Both the position numbers and the translations under genes were made by a program. A DNA stretch of 64,000 bases from Desulfobulbus sp. Lineage in GTDB: Bacteria > Desulfobacterota > Desulfobulbia > Desulfobulbales > Desulfobulbaceae. Below, piece after piece: positions 7,712 through 16,486 of the stretch; position 1 is the stretch's first letter; the number at the start of each line of letters is the position of its first letter. The notes under the pieces were generated by a model that saw only the letters and a program-made list of their open reading frames with translations, was not told where the DNA came from and did not search any database. The stretch covers positions 62,001 through 126,000 of the forward strand of contig JAITGO010000021.1 of assembly GCA_031280615.1 (NCBI GenBank), in the 5' to 3' direction.

Positions 7712-10700
7712 ATGCGCTCATTAATGGATACGCTATTCAAGTTTTTTCCGAATCGCCTAGCATCCGATCCGCCTGTTAATGACGATCTGCAAACAATTAT
7801 CGATACCGGCCTGTTGGCAATATGGAAATTCCATCCAACCACCGGGGATATATCCATCCATGGCGAAACATTCATCAATGCAACCTTTGGCGTCCAGCAA
7901 AAATCATTAAATATTTCGCTCTCGTCCTACCTTAACGATATCTGCCATCCCGACGACTCCCAGCGGGTTGCCCGTGAACTTGAAAATGCCGTCAGCACGT
8001 TCGGATCGTACCATGCAACATATCGGGTATTGAACAAAAAAACAGACACATGGCGCACGATCGACGTCTCGGGAGTGCTGAAAAAAACAGACGATATCCA
8101 AAACAAACGTCTGATCTGTTCCATGCAAGAGGAAAAAAATATCCCCCAGGAAGATGAACGCTCCCTGGACGACCTCTTCGAATCCAGCGAACGGGCCCGG
8201 CTCATGCTGGATGCCTCGCCACTGGTCTGCGGTTTTTGGAACGAACGCCTCGAGACCATCGATTGTAACTTGGAAGCCTTGCGTTTGTTCGGCTTGGCCA
8301 GCAAACAGGAATATCTTGATCACTTCATCGAATTATCTCCAAAATATCAACCTGATGGCACACTGTCTTCGGACAATGCCCTCAAGAAAATACAACAGGC
8401 TTTTGAAACCGGCTATCAGCGATTCGAATGGGTGCACCGGACGTCCGGTGGCGAACTGATTCCGGCAGAAATCACCCTGGTGCGGATTAAACACGATCAT
8501 AAACATATCGTTGTCAGCTACATCCGCGATTTACGAGAACTCAAGGCCAGCTTGGCCGCAATGCAGGAGGCGAACGAACGCACCCAGTTGATGCTGGACG
8601 CCACCCCGTTGTGCTGCACGATCTGGGATGAGCGGTGCCAACCCATCGATTGCAACCTGGAAGCGGTGCGCCTGTTCGGGCTCGCCAGCAAGCAGGAATA
8701 TCTGGAACGGTTCGACGAGTTGTCGCCGGAATATCAACCCGGCGGACAACGGTCAAGGGAGCACAGTGTCGAGAATATCAAGCTGGCTTTCGAGACAGGA
8801 TCGATCAAGCTGGAATGGATGCATCGGAAAGTAGACGGCGAGCCGATTCCGGCCGAAGTCGTCCTGGTGCGGATCAAGCACGGCGATCGATACATCGTGG
8901 TCAGCTATACCCGCGATCTGCGGGAGCTCAAAGCCAGTTTGACGGCCATGAGCGAAGCGGACGAACGCACCCAGATCATGCTGGATGCCACCCCGCTCTG
9001 CTGCAACATTTGGGACGACCAATTCGACAACATCGATTGCAACCTGGAAGCGGCGCGCTTGTTCGACCTAGGCAGCAAACAGGAATACCTGGAACGGTTC
9101 TGGGAGCTGTCGCCGGAATATCAGCCCAATGACCGCCTGTCGGCCGAATATGCGGCTGAAAAACTCCGCCTGGCCTTTGAAACCGGCTTTCAAAAATACG
9201 AATGGATGCACCGCAAACTCAACGGCGAGCCCATTCCGGCCGAAATTACCCTGGTCCGGGTCAAGCATGGCAGCCGCTATATCGTGGCCGGCTATACCCG
9301 CGATCTGCGGGAGTTGAAAACGACCCTGGCCGCGATGCAGGAGGCGAACGAACGCACCCAGATCATGCTCGACGCCACCCCGCTCTGCTGCAATTTCTGG
9401 GACGAAAATTACAACAATATCGACTGCAACCTGGAGGCGGCGCGGCTCTTTGGTCTGAGCGGAAAACAGGAGTATCTGGATCGATTCATGGAGCTGTCGC
9501 CGGAATACCAGCCCAATGGCCGCCTGTCGGCCGAACTTGCGGTCGAAAAGATCAACCTGGCCTTTGAAACCGGTGTGCAACGATTCGAGTGGATGCATCG
9601 GAAACTCGACGGCGAGCCGGTGCCGTCCGAAATCACCCTGGTCCGGGTCAAGCATGGCGACCGCTATATCGTGGCCGGCTATACCCGCGATCTACGGGAG
9701 TTGAAAGCGACCTTCGCCGCCATGCAGGAGGCGAACGAACGCACCCAACTCATGCTGGACGCCACGCCCCTGTGCTGCATGATCTGGGATGAGCAATACC
9801 AGCCCATCGACTGCAACCTGGAGGCGGTACGCCTGTTTGACCTCGGCAGCAAGCAGGAATACCTGGACCGCTTCATCGAACTGTCGCCGGAGCACCAACC
9901 CGACGGGCAACGGTCGGCGGATCGCATCGTTCCCAACACCAAGCAGGCCTTTGAGACAGGGGTCTGCAAACTGGAATGGATGCACCGGAAACTCAACGGC
10001 GAATTGATCCCCTCCGAGGTCATCCTGGTCCGGGTCAAGCATGGCGACCGATACGTTGTGGTCAGCTATACCCGCGATTTACGGGAATTGAAAGCCAGCC
10101 TGGCCGCGATGCGCGAGGCGGATGAGCGCACCCAGATTATGCTGGACGCCACCCCGCTGTGCTGCAATATCTGGGACGATCAACTCAACAATATCGACTG
10201 CAACCTGGAGGCAGCCCGTTTATTCGAGCTGAATGGCAAACAGGAATATTTGGAACGGTTCATGGAGCTGTCGCCCGAATACCAGCCCAATGGCCGCCTA
10301 TCGGCCGAACTCGCGGTCGAAAAGATCCACCTGGCCTTTGCCTCCGGCTTGCAGCGATTCGAATGGATGCACCAGAAGCTCAACGGTGAACCGGTGCCGT
10401 CCGAGATCACCCTGGTTCGGGTCAAACATGGCGACCGCTACATCGTGGCCGGCTATACCCGCGATCTGCGGGAGCTGAAAGCGACCCTGGCCGAAATGCG
10501 GAAGGCGGAAGAAGAGTTGAGGCTGGCTCGCGATCTGGCCGAGGAAAGCGCCCGCGCCAAGAGCGAATTCCTGGCCAACATGAGCCATGAAATCCGCACG
10601 CCGATGAATGCCATCCTGGGCATGACCTACCTGCTGCTGCAAACCGAAATGACGGCCAAGCAGCGCGACTATCTCAACAAAACCGAGCAGTCGGCCAACC

Positions 10701-12100
10701 TGCTTTTGCGCATCATCAACGATATCCTCGATTTTTCGAAGATCGAGGCCGGCCGGCTGGAGATGGAAAAAATCTCCTTCTCCCTGGAAACCGTCGTGGT
10801 CGACGTGGCGGATATCGTGCGCGAGCAACTCATCGACAAAAAGCTTGAAATCTACCTGGACATCGAGCACACCATCCCATCCGCGCTGGTCGGCGATCCG
10901 CTCCGCCTCAAGCAGGTACTGCTCAACTTGATGAACAACGCGATCAAGTTCACCCACAAGGGGGCGCTGTACCTCACCGTGCACGAACAAAAACGCGGAG
11001 CGGACAAAGCGGTGCTGAATTTCTCGGTGCGCGATACCGGCATCGGCATGAGCCCGCAGCAGAAGGCGCGGCTCTTTGTTCCCTTTACCCAGGCAGACAC
11101 CTCAACCACCAGAAAATACGGCGGCACCGGCCTTGGCCTGGCCATTTGCAAAAGCCTGGTCGAACTGATGAACGGAACCATCTGGTGCGAGAGCGAGCTG
11201 GATGTCGGCACCACCTTCCATTTTTCCGTGGAATTCGGTTTGTCTGCGACGGGTGAGCCGGCTCTGCCGCTCACGATGCTGGACCGGCTGCATGTTCTGT
11301 TGAGCGGCGACAACGACGATTGGCTCGCCACAGCCGGCGACAAGCTCCGGGCGCTCCAGTGTGCCCATATCGACACCGCGCTCGGCATGCAGGCGCTGGA
11401 TGCCTATCTGGCCACGGACGCAGCCCGGCAGGTGCAACTGGTAATCATGGATTGGCAGGACATGGAACAGGCCGTGCCGCTGGCGGTCGCCCGCCTGGAA
11501 GCGCACTACCGGCAGGCGGCGCCCGTCGTCTTGTATGCCCTGTTCTCCCACAACGACGATATTCTGAAAGATGTGGCCTACGACGGCCAAACGGGCATCC
11601 TGCGCAAACCGATCACGACACTGAGTTTGCACCGAGCCGTCGTCGATCTTCTCTATCCCAGCAAAGAAACGGCCGCCGAGCTCGAGCGGCAACCGCCCGG
11701 CCAGGAAAGCGATCCGTACAGCTCCTTGCAGGGGTTGCGCGTTCTTCTGGCGGAAGACAACGAGTTCAACAAACTCATTGCGGTGGAGATGTTGCAGGCC
11801 AAGGGGGTGGTGGTCGATGTCGCCAGTACCGGCCGGGAAGCGCTTGCACAGCTGCGACAGTCGAGCTTCGACCTGGTGCTCATGGATATTCAGATGCCGG
11901 ATATGGACGGCTTGACCGCCACCAGGGAAATCCGCAGCGACGAGCGGTATAAAGATCTGCCCGTACTGGCCATGACCGCGCACGCCATGAGCGGCGACCG
12001 CGAACTCAGCCTGGCCAACAAGATGAACGACCACATCACCAAGCCGATCCATGCGGATGAGCTGTATGCCGCCCTGAAAAAATGGGATCCGCGCACGTGA
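7712..12100 (+). CDS. Hybrid sensor histidine kinase with six tandem PAS repeats
   Basis: 1462 residues, soluble (no membrane span or signal). Domain order: a divergent PAS/PAC-like domain (about 25-140); six PAS units of exactly 129 residues (165-938); a short coiled coil; HisKA with SHEIRTPMNA (phospho-acceptor His959); HATPase with N-box LLNLMNNAIKF and G-boxes DTGIGM and GTGLGLAI; a degenerate receiver (about 1190-1310, keeping an Asp at 1247 but lacking a clean acidic pair); and an intact receiver with LVLMDIQMPDMDG (Asp1392) and LLAEDNE. Units 2-6 start MLDATPLCC and keep a paired Cys; unit 1 has PLVC. No HPt domain is present, so a partner is needed for onward transfer. The start ATG at 7712 has a weak ribosome site. 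It converges with the next kinase. Confidence 0.93.
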   Translation: MRSLMDTLFKFFPNRLASDPPVNDDLQTIIDTGLLAIWKFHPTTGDISIHGETFINATFGVQQKSLNISLSSYLNDICHPDDSQRVARELENAVSTFGSYHATYRVLNKKTDTWRTIDVSGVLKKTDDIQNKRLICSMQEEKNIPQEDERSLDDLFESSERARLMLDASPLVCGFWNERLETIDCNLEALRLFGLASKQEYLDHFIELSPKYQPDGTLSSDNALKKIQQAFETGYQRFEWVHRTSGGELIPAEITLVRIKHDHKHIVVSYIRDLRELKASLAAMQEANERTQLMLDATPLCCTIWDERCQPIDCNLEAVRLFGLASKQEYLERFDELSPEYQPGGQRSREHSVENIKLAFETGSIKLEWMHRKVDGEPIPAEVVLVRIKHGDRYIVVSYTRDLRELKASLTAMSEADERTQIMLDATPLCCNIWDDQFDNIDCNLEAARLFDLGSKQEYLERFWELSPEYQPNDRLSAEYAAEKLRLAFETGFQKYEWMHRKLNGEPIPAEITLVRVKHGSRYIVAGYTRDLRELKTTLAAMQEANERTQIMLDATPLCCNFWDENYNNIDCNLEAARLFGLSGKQEYLDRFMELSPEYQPNGRLSAELAVEKINLAFETGVQRFEWMHRKLDGEPVPSEITLVRVKHGDRYIVAGYTRDLRELKATFAAMQEANERTQLMLDATPLCCMIWDEQYQPIDCNLEAVRLFDLGSKQEYLDRFIELSPEHQPDGQRSADRIVPNTKQAFETGVCKLEWMHRKLNGELIPSEVILVRVKHGDRYVVVSYTRDLRELKASLAAMREADERTQIMLDATPLCCNIWDDQLNNIDCNLEAARLFELNGKQEYLERFMELSPEYQPNGRLSAELAVEKIHLAFASGLQRFEWMHQKLNGEPVPSEITLVRVKHGDRYIVAGYTRDLRELKATLAEMRKAEEELRLARDLAEESARAKSEFLANMSHEIRTPMNAILGMTYLLLQTEMTAKQRDYLNKTEQSANLLLRIINDILDFSKIEAGRLEMEKISFSLETVVVDVADIVREQLIDKKLEIYLDIEHTIPSALVGDPLRLKQVLLNLMNNAIKFTHKGALYLTVHEQKRGADKAVLNFSVRDTGIGMSPQQKARLFVPFTQADTSTTRKYGGTGLGLAICKSLVELMNGTIWCESELDVGTTFHFSVEFGLSATGEPALPLTMLDRLHVLLSGDNDDWLATAGDKLRALQCAHIDTALGMQALDAYLATDAARQVQLVIMDWQDMEQAVPLAVARLEAHYRQAAPVVLYALFSHNDDILKDVAYDGQTGILRKPITTLSLHRAVVDLLYPSKETAAELERQPPGQESDPYSSLQGLRVLLAEDNEFNKLIAVEMLQAKGVVVDVASTGREALAQLRQSSFDLVLMDIQMPDMDGLTATREIRSDERYKDLPVLAMTAHAMSGDRELSLANKMNDHITKPIHADELYAALKKWDPRT
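8204..10525 (+). repeat. Six in-frame direct repeats of 387 bp (PAS-unit array)
   Basis: Unit starts at 8204, 8591, 8978, 9365, 9752 and 10139 are each exactly 387 bases apart, so no insertion or deletion has been fixed in any unit. Unit 1 is the most divergent. Units 2 and 5 share the type QPIDCNLEAVRLF with GQRS, and units 3, 4 and 6 share NIDCNLEAARLF with RLSAE, giving the order B-A-A-B-A after unit 1. This points to multi-unit duplication or gene conversion. Confidence 0.95.
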
Positions 12101-12241
12101 ACCGGCCGCGGATTGCGGACGGGAATTGCCGCTGAAAGAGGAAAAGAATCGCCCGGAAACCGTGGCCGCTTCTGTTGTTAGCGGTTGGCGAATGGGCGTC
12201 TTCTCTCTCGCCAGTGCCTGCCAAGGCCTGGTACCAGTTCG

Positions 12242-14344
12242 CTATGCGTTTCGTCCCCTCGCTAGATAACGGCGAAGTTTTCCCAGAACGTCATTAAAAT
12301 CCAGCGGTTTGCCGATGTGGTCGTCCATGCCCGTGGCCAGGCATTTTTCGATATCTTCGCGAAAAACATTGGCGGTCATGGCCACGATCGGGATCTGTCC
12401 GGCCCACGGGATATCCAGCGCCCGAATGCGCTGGGTGGCTTCATACCCATCCATTTCCGGCATGTGGATATCCATAAAGATCATGTCGTAGCGCTCCGGA
12501 TCGGCGCTGAACATCCGCACCGCCTCAGCGCCGTTATCCGCGCAATCCACGGTCAGTTCGGTGGGTTCAAGCAGCGACAGAACGATTTCCCGGTTCAACT
12601 CCACGTCTTCGGCCAAAAGTATCCGGTGGCCGGCATAGGACTCGTATTCCTCGACCGCGTCATATTGCTCTTCCGCCTCCTTCTTCAGGCTCAGACGCGC
12701 ACTGATGCAGTCGGCGATGGCCGAAGCAAACAACGGCTTGGGCAGGAAGCCGTCCACCCCTGCGTTTCGCGCATCGCGCTCCAGCACACTCCATTCCACG
12801 GATGAGACCATGATCACGGTGGCCTGGCGGTTGTCGTCCGCCTTGATCCGGCGAGTCAGCTCCAACCCGTCGATACCCGGCATGGCCCAGTCGATGAAAT
12901 AGAAGTCGTATGGTTCGTTGTGCGCTATCCTGGCCAGGGCCGCCTGGCCGCCGGAAGCCGTATCGCAGACAAAGCCGATCGTGTCGGCAATTGTTTTGAA
13001 ATATTCCAGGACATCCGGCTCCTCATCCACCGCCAGCACCCGGATTCCGGCCCAGTCCAGGGCAGAGGGCACGCCTTTGGCCGCAACGGTTGTCCCCCGT
13101 CCGGCCGAAATGGTGAAGATGAACCTTGCCCCGTGCCCCGACTCGGATTCCACCCAGATCTTCCCGCCCATCATATCGACGATGCGTTTGGAAATGGCCA
13201 AGCCGAGCCCGGTGCCGCCGAACTTGCGCGTGGTGCTGCTTTCGGCCTGCTGGAAGGATTGGAACAGACGGGCCTGCTGTTCGGCGTCGATGCCGATGCC
13301 GGTGTCGCTCACCTCGATGCGCAGGACGACCAGATCGCCCTCCTCTCCCTCGTAATGCGCGTTCAGGAGCACGGTGCCGTCTTCCGGAGTGAACTTGACG
13401 GCGTTGGCAAGCAGGTTGGTGATGACCTGGGATAGGCGCTGGTCGTCGGCCACCAGCATATCCGGGATCTTTTCGTCAATATGCATCCTGAAATGCTGGT
13501 GCTTCTCCTCGACCCGGAAATTGATGACATTGGCGATTCGTTGGAGCAGTTTTTCAAAATTGAACTCCACTGAAGACAACTCGAACTTGCCGGCCTCAAT
13601 TTTGGACATGTCCAAAATATCGTTGATCACCCCCAGCAGGTGGGCGGAAGCCCCCTCGATCTTGGCAAAGGCGTAATTTTTTCTCTCCAGGTCGGCGGCG
13701 GCCTTGCCGATGGTGGTCATGCCAATAATCGCGTTGATGGGCGTGCGTATTTCGTGGCTCATATTGGCCAGGAAATCGCTTTTGGCCGAACTGGCGCGCA
13801 GGGCATCCTCCCTGGCACGGGACAACTCGGAGATGTCGTTCATGATCACCACCACGCCACGGCATTCGCCATTTTCCTCTTCCGCCGGCGTGATGGACAG
13901 TTGAAAGACGATTTCCCCGAACCGGTTCATCGCCACGCTTTCTTCATAGGTGTGGGGATGGCGGGTTGCCAGCACCTCTTGGCAACGCAACTCGGTCGCG
14001 GCGATCCATGACGCGGGCATGGCGGCGGCAAAAAGCGCGGCAAAGGGCATGTCCACCATCTCGCGCCGGTCGGCGTAGCCGAGGAAGTCCACCATCCTGG
14101 CGCTGCCCAGCACGAAGCGGAGGGCGCAATCCAGCATGAAGGTGATGCCGGGGGTGTTTTTCAGAAGCAGGCGGTTATAGAAATTGGAGAGTTCCTTGGC
14201 AGCCTCGTTGGTGTCGCGCAGGCGCTCGGTTTGCTCGTGGGTAAAGGAAAGGGCGCGGAAATCTCGCTCCAGCTTTTTATATTTACGAAGCAGTAAGCTG
14301 TATTCCTTCTCCTTGTTTTTTTCAGCGGTTTCGTCAGGGGGCAT
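12242..14344 (-). CDS. Hybrid sensor histidine kinase (coiled coil-PAS-HisKA-HATPase-REC-REC)
   Basis: 700 residues, soluble. An N-terminal charged coiled coil (about 5-55) leads to a PAS domain (about 60-175, with NTPGITFMLD). HisKA follows with FLANMSHEIRTPINAI (His197), then HATPase with NLLANAVKF, DTGIGI and GTGLGLAI. The first receiver (about 435-555) has a changed active site, FYFIDWAMPGIDG with VDEEPD, but keeps the phospho-Asp. The second (about 575-690) is canonical: LLAEDVE and MIFMDIHMPEMDG. The start is 15 bases after the FIST gene stop on the same strand, so FIST and kinase form an operon. FIST proteins are known partners of such kinases and may present a small-molecule signal. 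It converges with the PAS-array kinase across a 141-base gap with no clear terminator. Confidence 0.93.
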   Translation of the reverse strand: MPPDETAEKNKEKEYSLLLRKYKKLERDFRALSFTHEQTERLRDTNEAAKELSNFYNRLLLKNTPGITFMLDCALRFVLGSARMVDFLGYADRREMVDMPFAALFAAAMPASWIAATELRCQEVLATRHPHTYEESVAMNRFGEIVFQLSITPAEEENGECRGVVVIMNDISELSRAREDALRASSAKSDFLANMSHEIRTPINAIIGMTTIGKAAADLERKNYAFAKIEGASAHLLGVINDILDMSKIEAGKFELSSVEFNFEKLLQRIANVINFRVEEKHQHFRMHIDEKIPDMLVADDQRLSQVITNLLANAVKFTPEDGTVLLNAHYEGEEGDLVVLRIEVSDTGIGIDAEQQARLFQSFQQAESSTTRKFGGTGLGLAISKRIVDMMGGKIWVESESGHGARFIFTISAGRGTTVAAKGVPSALDWAGIRVLAVDEEPDVLEYFKTIADTIGFVCDTASGGQAALARIAHNEPYDFYFIDWAMPGIDGLELTRRIKADDNRQATVIMVSSVEWSVLERDARNAGVDGFLPKPLFASAIADCISARLSLKKEAEEQYDAVEEYESYAGHRILLAEDVELNREIVLSLLEPTELTVDCADNGAEAVRMFSADPERYDMIFMDIHMPEMDGYEATQRIRALDIPWAGQIPIVAMTANVFREDIEKCLATGMDDHIGKPLDFNDVLGKLRRYLARGRNA

Positions 14345-14359
14345 CGTACTTCACGCGGC

Positions 14360-15544
14360 TCATAGCATGCAGAAAATGATGGAACAGTTGTGGAAGCGGT
14401 TGGTGGCGTGGCCGTTTTTATAACGGGTGGGGCAAATCTCCCCCAGGCAGTAGGCCCCGCCGAGCGTCAACCCTGTGGGCAGCATCTCTGCCAGGATGCG
14501 CCCTTCTTCACCTGCGTCGCCGCTCAGGATCATGGAGCGTCCGCAGCAGGAGATGCACAGAATGGTGGAATAGGTATAGTCGGATTGCGCCCGGCCCTCG
14601 TTCAGCAAAGCCAGCATGGATTCCCTGCAGGCCGCGACGATATCCGCCTTGTTGATCATGCAGATGTTGGCCTGGGCCCCGACGGGAACGTCGCCGACAA
14701 AGGATCCGGACCCGTCGGCCCGGTTCAGGCCGGAGATGTGCCGCATGATCGGCGTCTCGTCCCCATCTTCCTGCCGCAGCATCATGGGATACGAGTTGAA
14801 GGCCAGCAAGGGGTCGTCCACATCGGTCTTGAGGCCGAAGCCTTGCAGATACTCGACAAAGGTTTCCTCTCCGACCTTGCGCACGATATTGTTTTCCGCT
14901 TCGGTGACGCGGCGGATACGCTCGGCAAAGCGTGAAGTGACGTGCCGAATCGCAAATACGGGCCGCACGTTGCCCCATAGACTGACCAGCACCATGGCAT
15001 CTTGGTATTCCTTGCCGGAAAGGAATACGCGCGCGCGCTCGTAGTCGTAGTCGTCCGAGGCGACGCCGCCCATGACGGGAGCGTTATTCGCCACCCTGGA
15101 AAGCACGGCGGGATAATGGTCTCCGGAAAAAGGCAGGCCAAAGGGGCAGAAGGTGAGGATCACGCCCGGACCTTGGTCCGAACCCGGGGGAACGGTCGCT
15201 TGATACGTCCGGGTGATGCGGTCTTGGAAGTCGTCAGCCTTGAGCGAGGCGGACACGCCCGGAGCAAAGAGACAGTCGTCGGCGGTGAGCACGGTCAGCA
15301 CGATCGCGGCCTCGTGGCGGCCCTGGGGGCTCAAGGCCGCAAGCGTGGTCATGCCGGCGATCTCCATGCCCAGAAGAGTTTGCAGCTCTCCGGTCAGGGC
15401 CGCTCCATCCGTGTCGGCATCGCAGAAAACCAGCCCCAGCGAGTGTTGTCGCAAGACAAGCTGCTTCTGGATGCTGTCGGCCAATTCCCGTGCGGTCTGG
15501 AACACATCGTCTACTTCATGGCTGATGGCAGTCGCGCTACGCAT
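14360..15544 (-). CDS. FIST domain signal-sensing protein
   Basis: 394 residues from ATG 15544, which has GAGGA seven bases upstream. An ATG at 15565 would add seven residues but lacks a ribosome site. The FIST N region (about 25-215) contains HSLGLVFCDADTD, MEIAGMTTLAALSP and NNAPVMGGVASDDYDYERARVFLSGKEYQDAMVLVSL. The FIST C region (about 220-385) has EYLQGFGLKTDVDDPLLAFNSYPMML, and the C-terminus ILCISCCGRSMILSGDAGEEGRIL resembles the end of other FIST proteins. FIST domains are predicted input modules that bind small ligands, possibly amino acids. No membrane segment. It sits directly upstream of a hybrid kinase in one operon, so it likely feeds that kinase (inference from family and context). 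Confidence 0.88.
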   Translation of the reverse strand: MRSATAISHEVDDVFQTARELADSIQKQLVLRQHSLGLVFCDADTDGAALTGELQTLLGMEIAGMTTLAALSPQGRHEAAIVLTVLTADDCLFAPGVSASLKADDFQDRITRTYQATVPPGSDQGPGVILTFCPFGLPFSGDHYPAVLSRVANNAPVMGGVASDDYDYERARVFLSGKEYQDAMVLVSLWGNVRPVFAIRHVTSRFAERIRRVTEAENNIVRKVGEETFVEYLQGFGLKTDVDDPLLAFNSYPMMLRQEDGDETPIMRHISGLNRADGSGSFVGDVPVGAQANICMINKADIVAACRESMLALLNEGRAQSDYTYSTILCISCCGRSMILSGDAGEEGRILAEMLPTGLTLGGAYCLGEICPTRYKNGHATNRFHNCSIIFCML

Positions 15545-16040
15545 AAAATATTCCTCACTTGCCATGTCGAATCCGGGAGCGGCGATACAACCGTGGAGTT
15601 GAGACCGTACAGGGGGGGATTGCCGCCCGGCAGAGAAGTCGAGTATGCCACAATCGTTTGTAAAAAGATAGTCATTACCGTTCCTGCGCAGCCTTCGTAA
15701 TTCCGGAAATATCTAGCGATAAAGCAAGGTTGCCCTCCCGAGGCCGGATTTTTTTCATCTCGGTGCGGAGCTGCGCAACGACCTCATGAGTCCTTGCGCT
15801 TGTCCACGGCTGGCAAGATTGGCAGGGGTATTGCCGAGCCACAAAAAAAACCCGCTTTCCTGGCTGGAAAGCGGGCTTATGCAGTACTTGGAACGCGCTT
15901 GAAAGCGCGAATGGATCGATGTCACTTAAACCAGAAATGTAACTGACAACTACAACGTTATTTTTAAAGGGTGACTTTTTTTTGTGTTACCCCCATATTT
16001 CTTTATTGGCCCTGCTTGCCAAAAATTCGACATGCCAGCA
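15545..16040. other. Intergenic region with an intrinsic terminator
   Basis: No gene is supported. It contains the leader of the FIST gene, the minus-strand terminator at 15843-15875, and a weaker hairpin GGGTGAC/GTTACCC around a T-rich loop (15969-15992) just past the stop of the 65-residue ORF. AT-content rises after 15890. Confidence 0.5.
15843..15875 (-). terminator. Intrinsic terminator downstream of the 65-residue gene
   Basis: CCCGCTTTCC and GGAAAGCGGG (10-bp perfect arms, 5-base loop TGGCT, 15851-15875) are followed on the minus strand by eight T (A-run 15843-15850). The only minus-strand gene ahead of it is the small ORF ending at 16041, 166 bases upstream, leaving a long 3' tail. 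Confidence 0.8.
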
Positions 16041-16238
16041 TCACTCCTTCGCGGGCTTGGTCGGCCACAACAGAGGCATGTTGGTTGAAAAATTTCTTGA
16101 GTAGCAGTCGAATTCGCTGTCGCTCCACAAACAACGGCGGACAGCGGCGACATTGTTCTCGGCAGGGGCCGGATTGAAGAGTTCACGGAGCAGATCGATG
16201 GTCAGGGTCAGCAGCAAGTACGCAATCAGGTATCCCAT
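16041..16238 (-). CDS. Small protein of unknown function with hydrophobic N-terminus
   Basis: 65 residues: MGYLIAYLLLTLTIDLLREL, then a polar middle and the ending WPTKPAKE. The start ATG (16236-16238) has an excellent ribosome site, AAAGGAGAATACC. Residues 1-17 could form a short membrane or amphipathic helix. No family recognised. It is transcribed divergently from the WYL regulator and has its own downstream terminator, so it is probably a single-gene unit that the WYL protein could control. A plus-strand terminator at 16301-16333 lies just upstream of its start, so a plus-strand RNA crossing the ORF in antisense is possible; that would resemble a type I toxin arrangement, but this is speculation. 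The good ribosome site is the main reason to believe the gene. Confidence 0.55.
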   Translation of the reverse strand: MGYLIAYLLLTLTIDLLRELFNPAPAENNVAAVRRCLWSDSEFDCYSRNFSTNMPLLWPTKPAKE

Positions 16239-16300
16239 GGTATTCTCCTTTGGCGAATAAATGGATGTGGCGCTTTCTACGCATCCACGATACCTTGAGT

Positions 16301-16333
16301 GGTCGGACAAATAGCGTCCGACCAGTTTTTTTT
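16301..16333 (+). terminator. Plus-strand intrinsic terminator with no obvious upstream gene
   Basis: GGTCGGAC and GTCCGACC (8-bp perfect arms, 7-base loop, 16301-16323) are followed by AG and eight T (16326-16333). It lies 150 bases before the WYL start on the same strand, and no plus-strand gene precedes it for more than 4 kb. Either it ends a small RNA antisense to the 65-residue ORF, or it is a leader attenuator of the WYL gene. Confidence 0.75.
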
Positions 16334-16486
16334 CTGGACGCCCGTGTTTTTTCCGCCCGCCCCGCTTCGATGCGCCACCGGGCAATCCGTCCATGGATGC
16401 GGCGGCCGGAACATATCCCGGACGCGCAACCGTTCGTCCAGGCCGAACCAGTCACAACAGCCGCCAACGCTCGAAAAACGAAGAAA

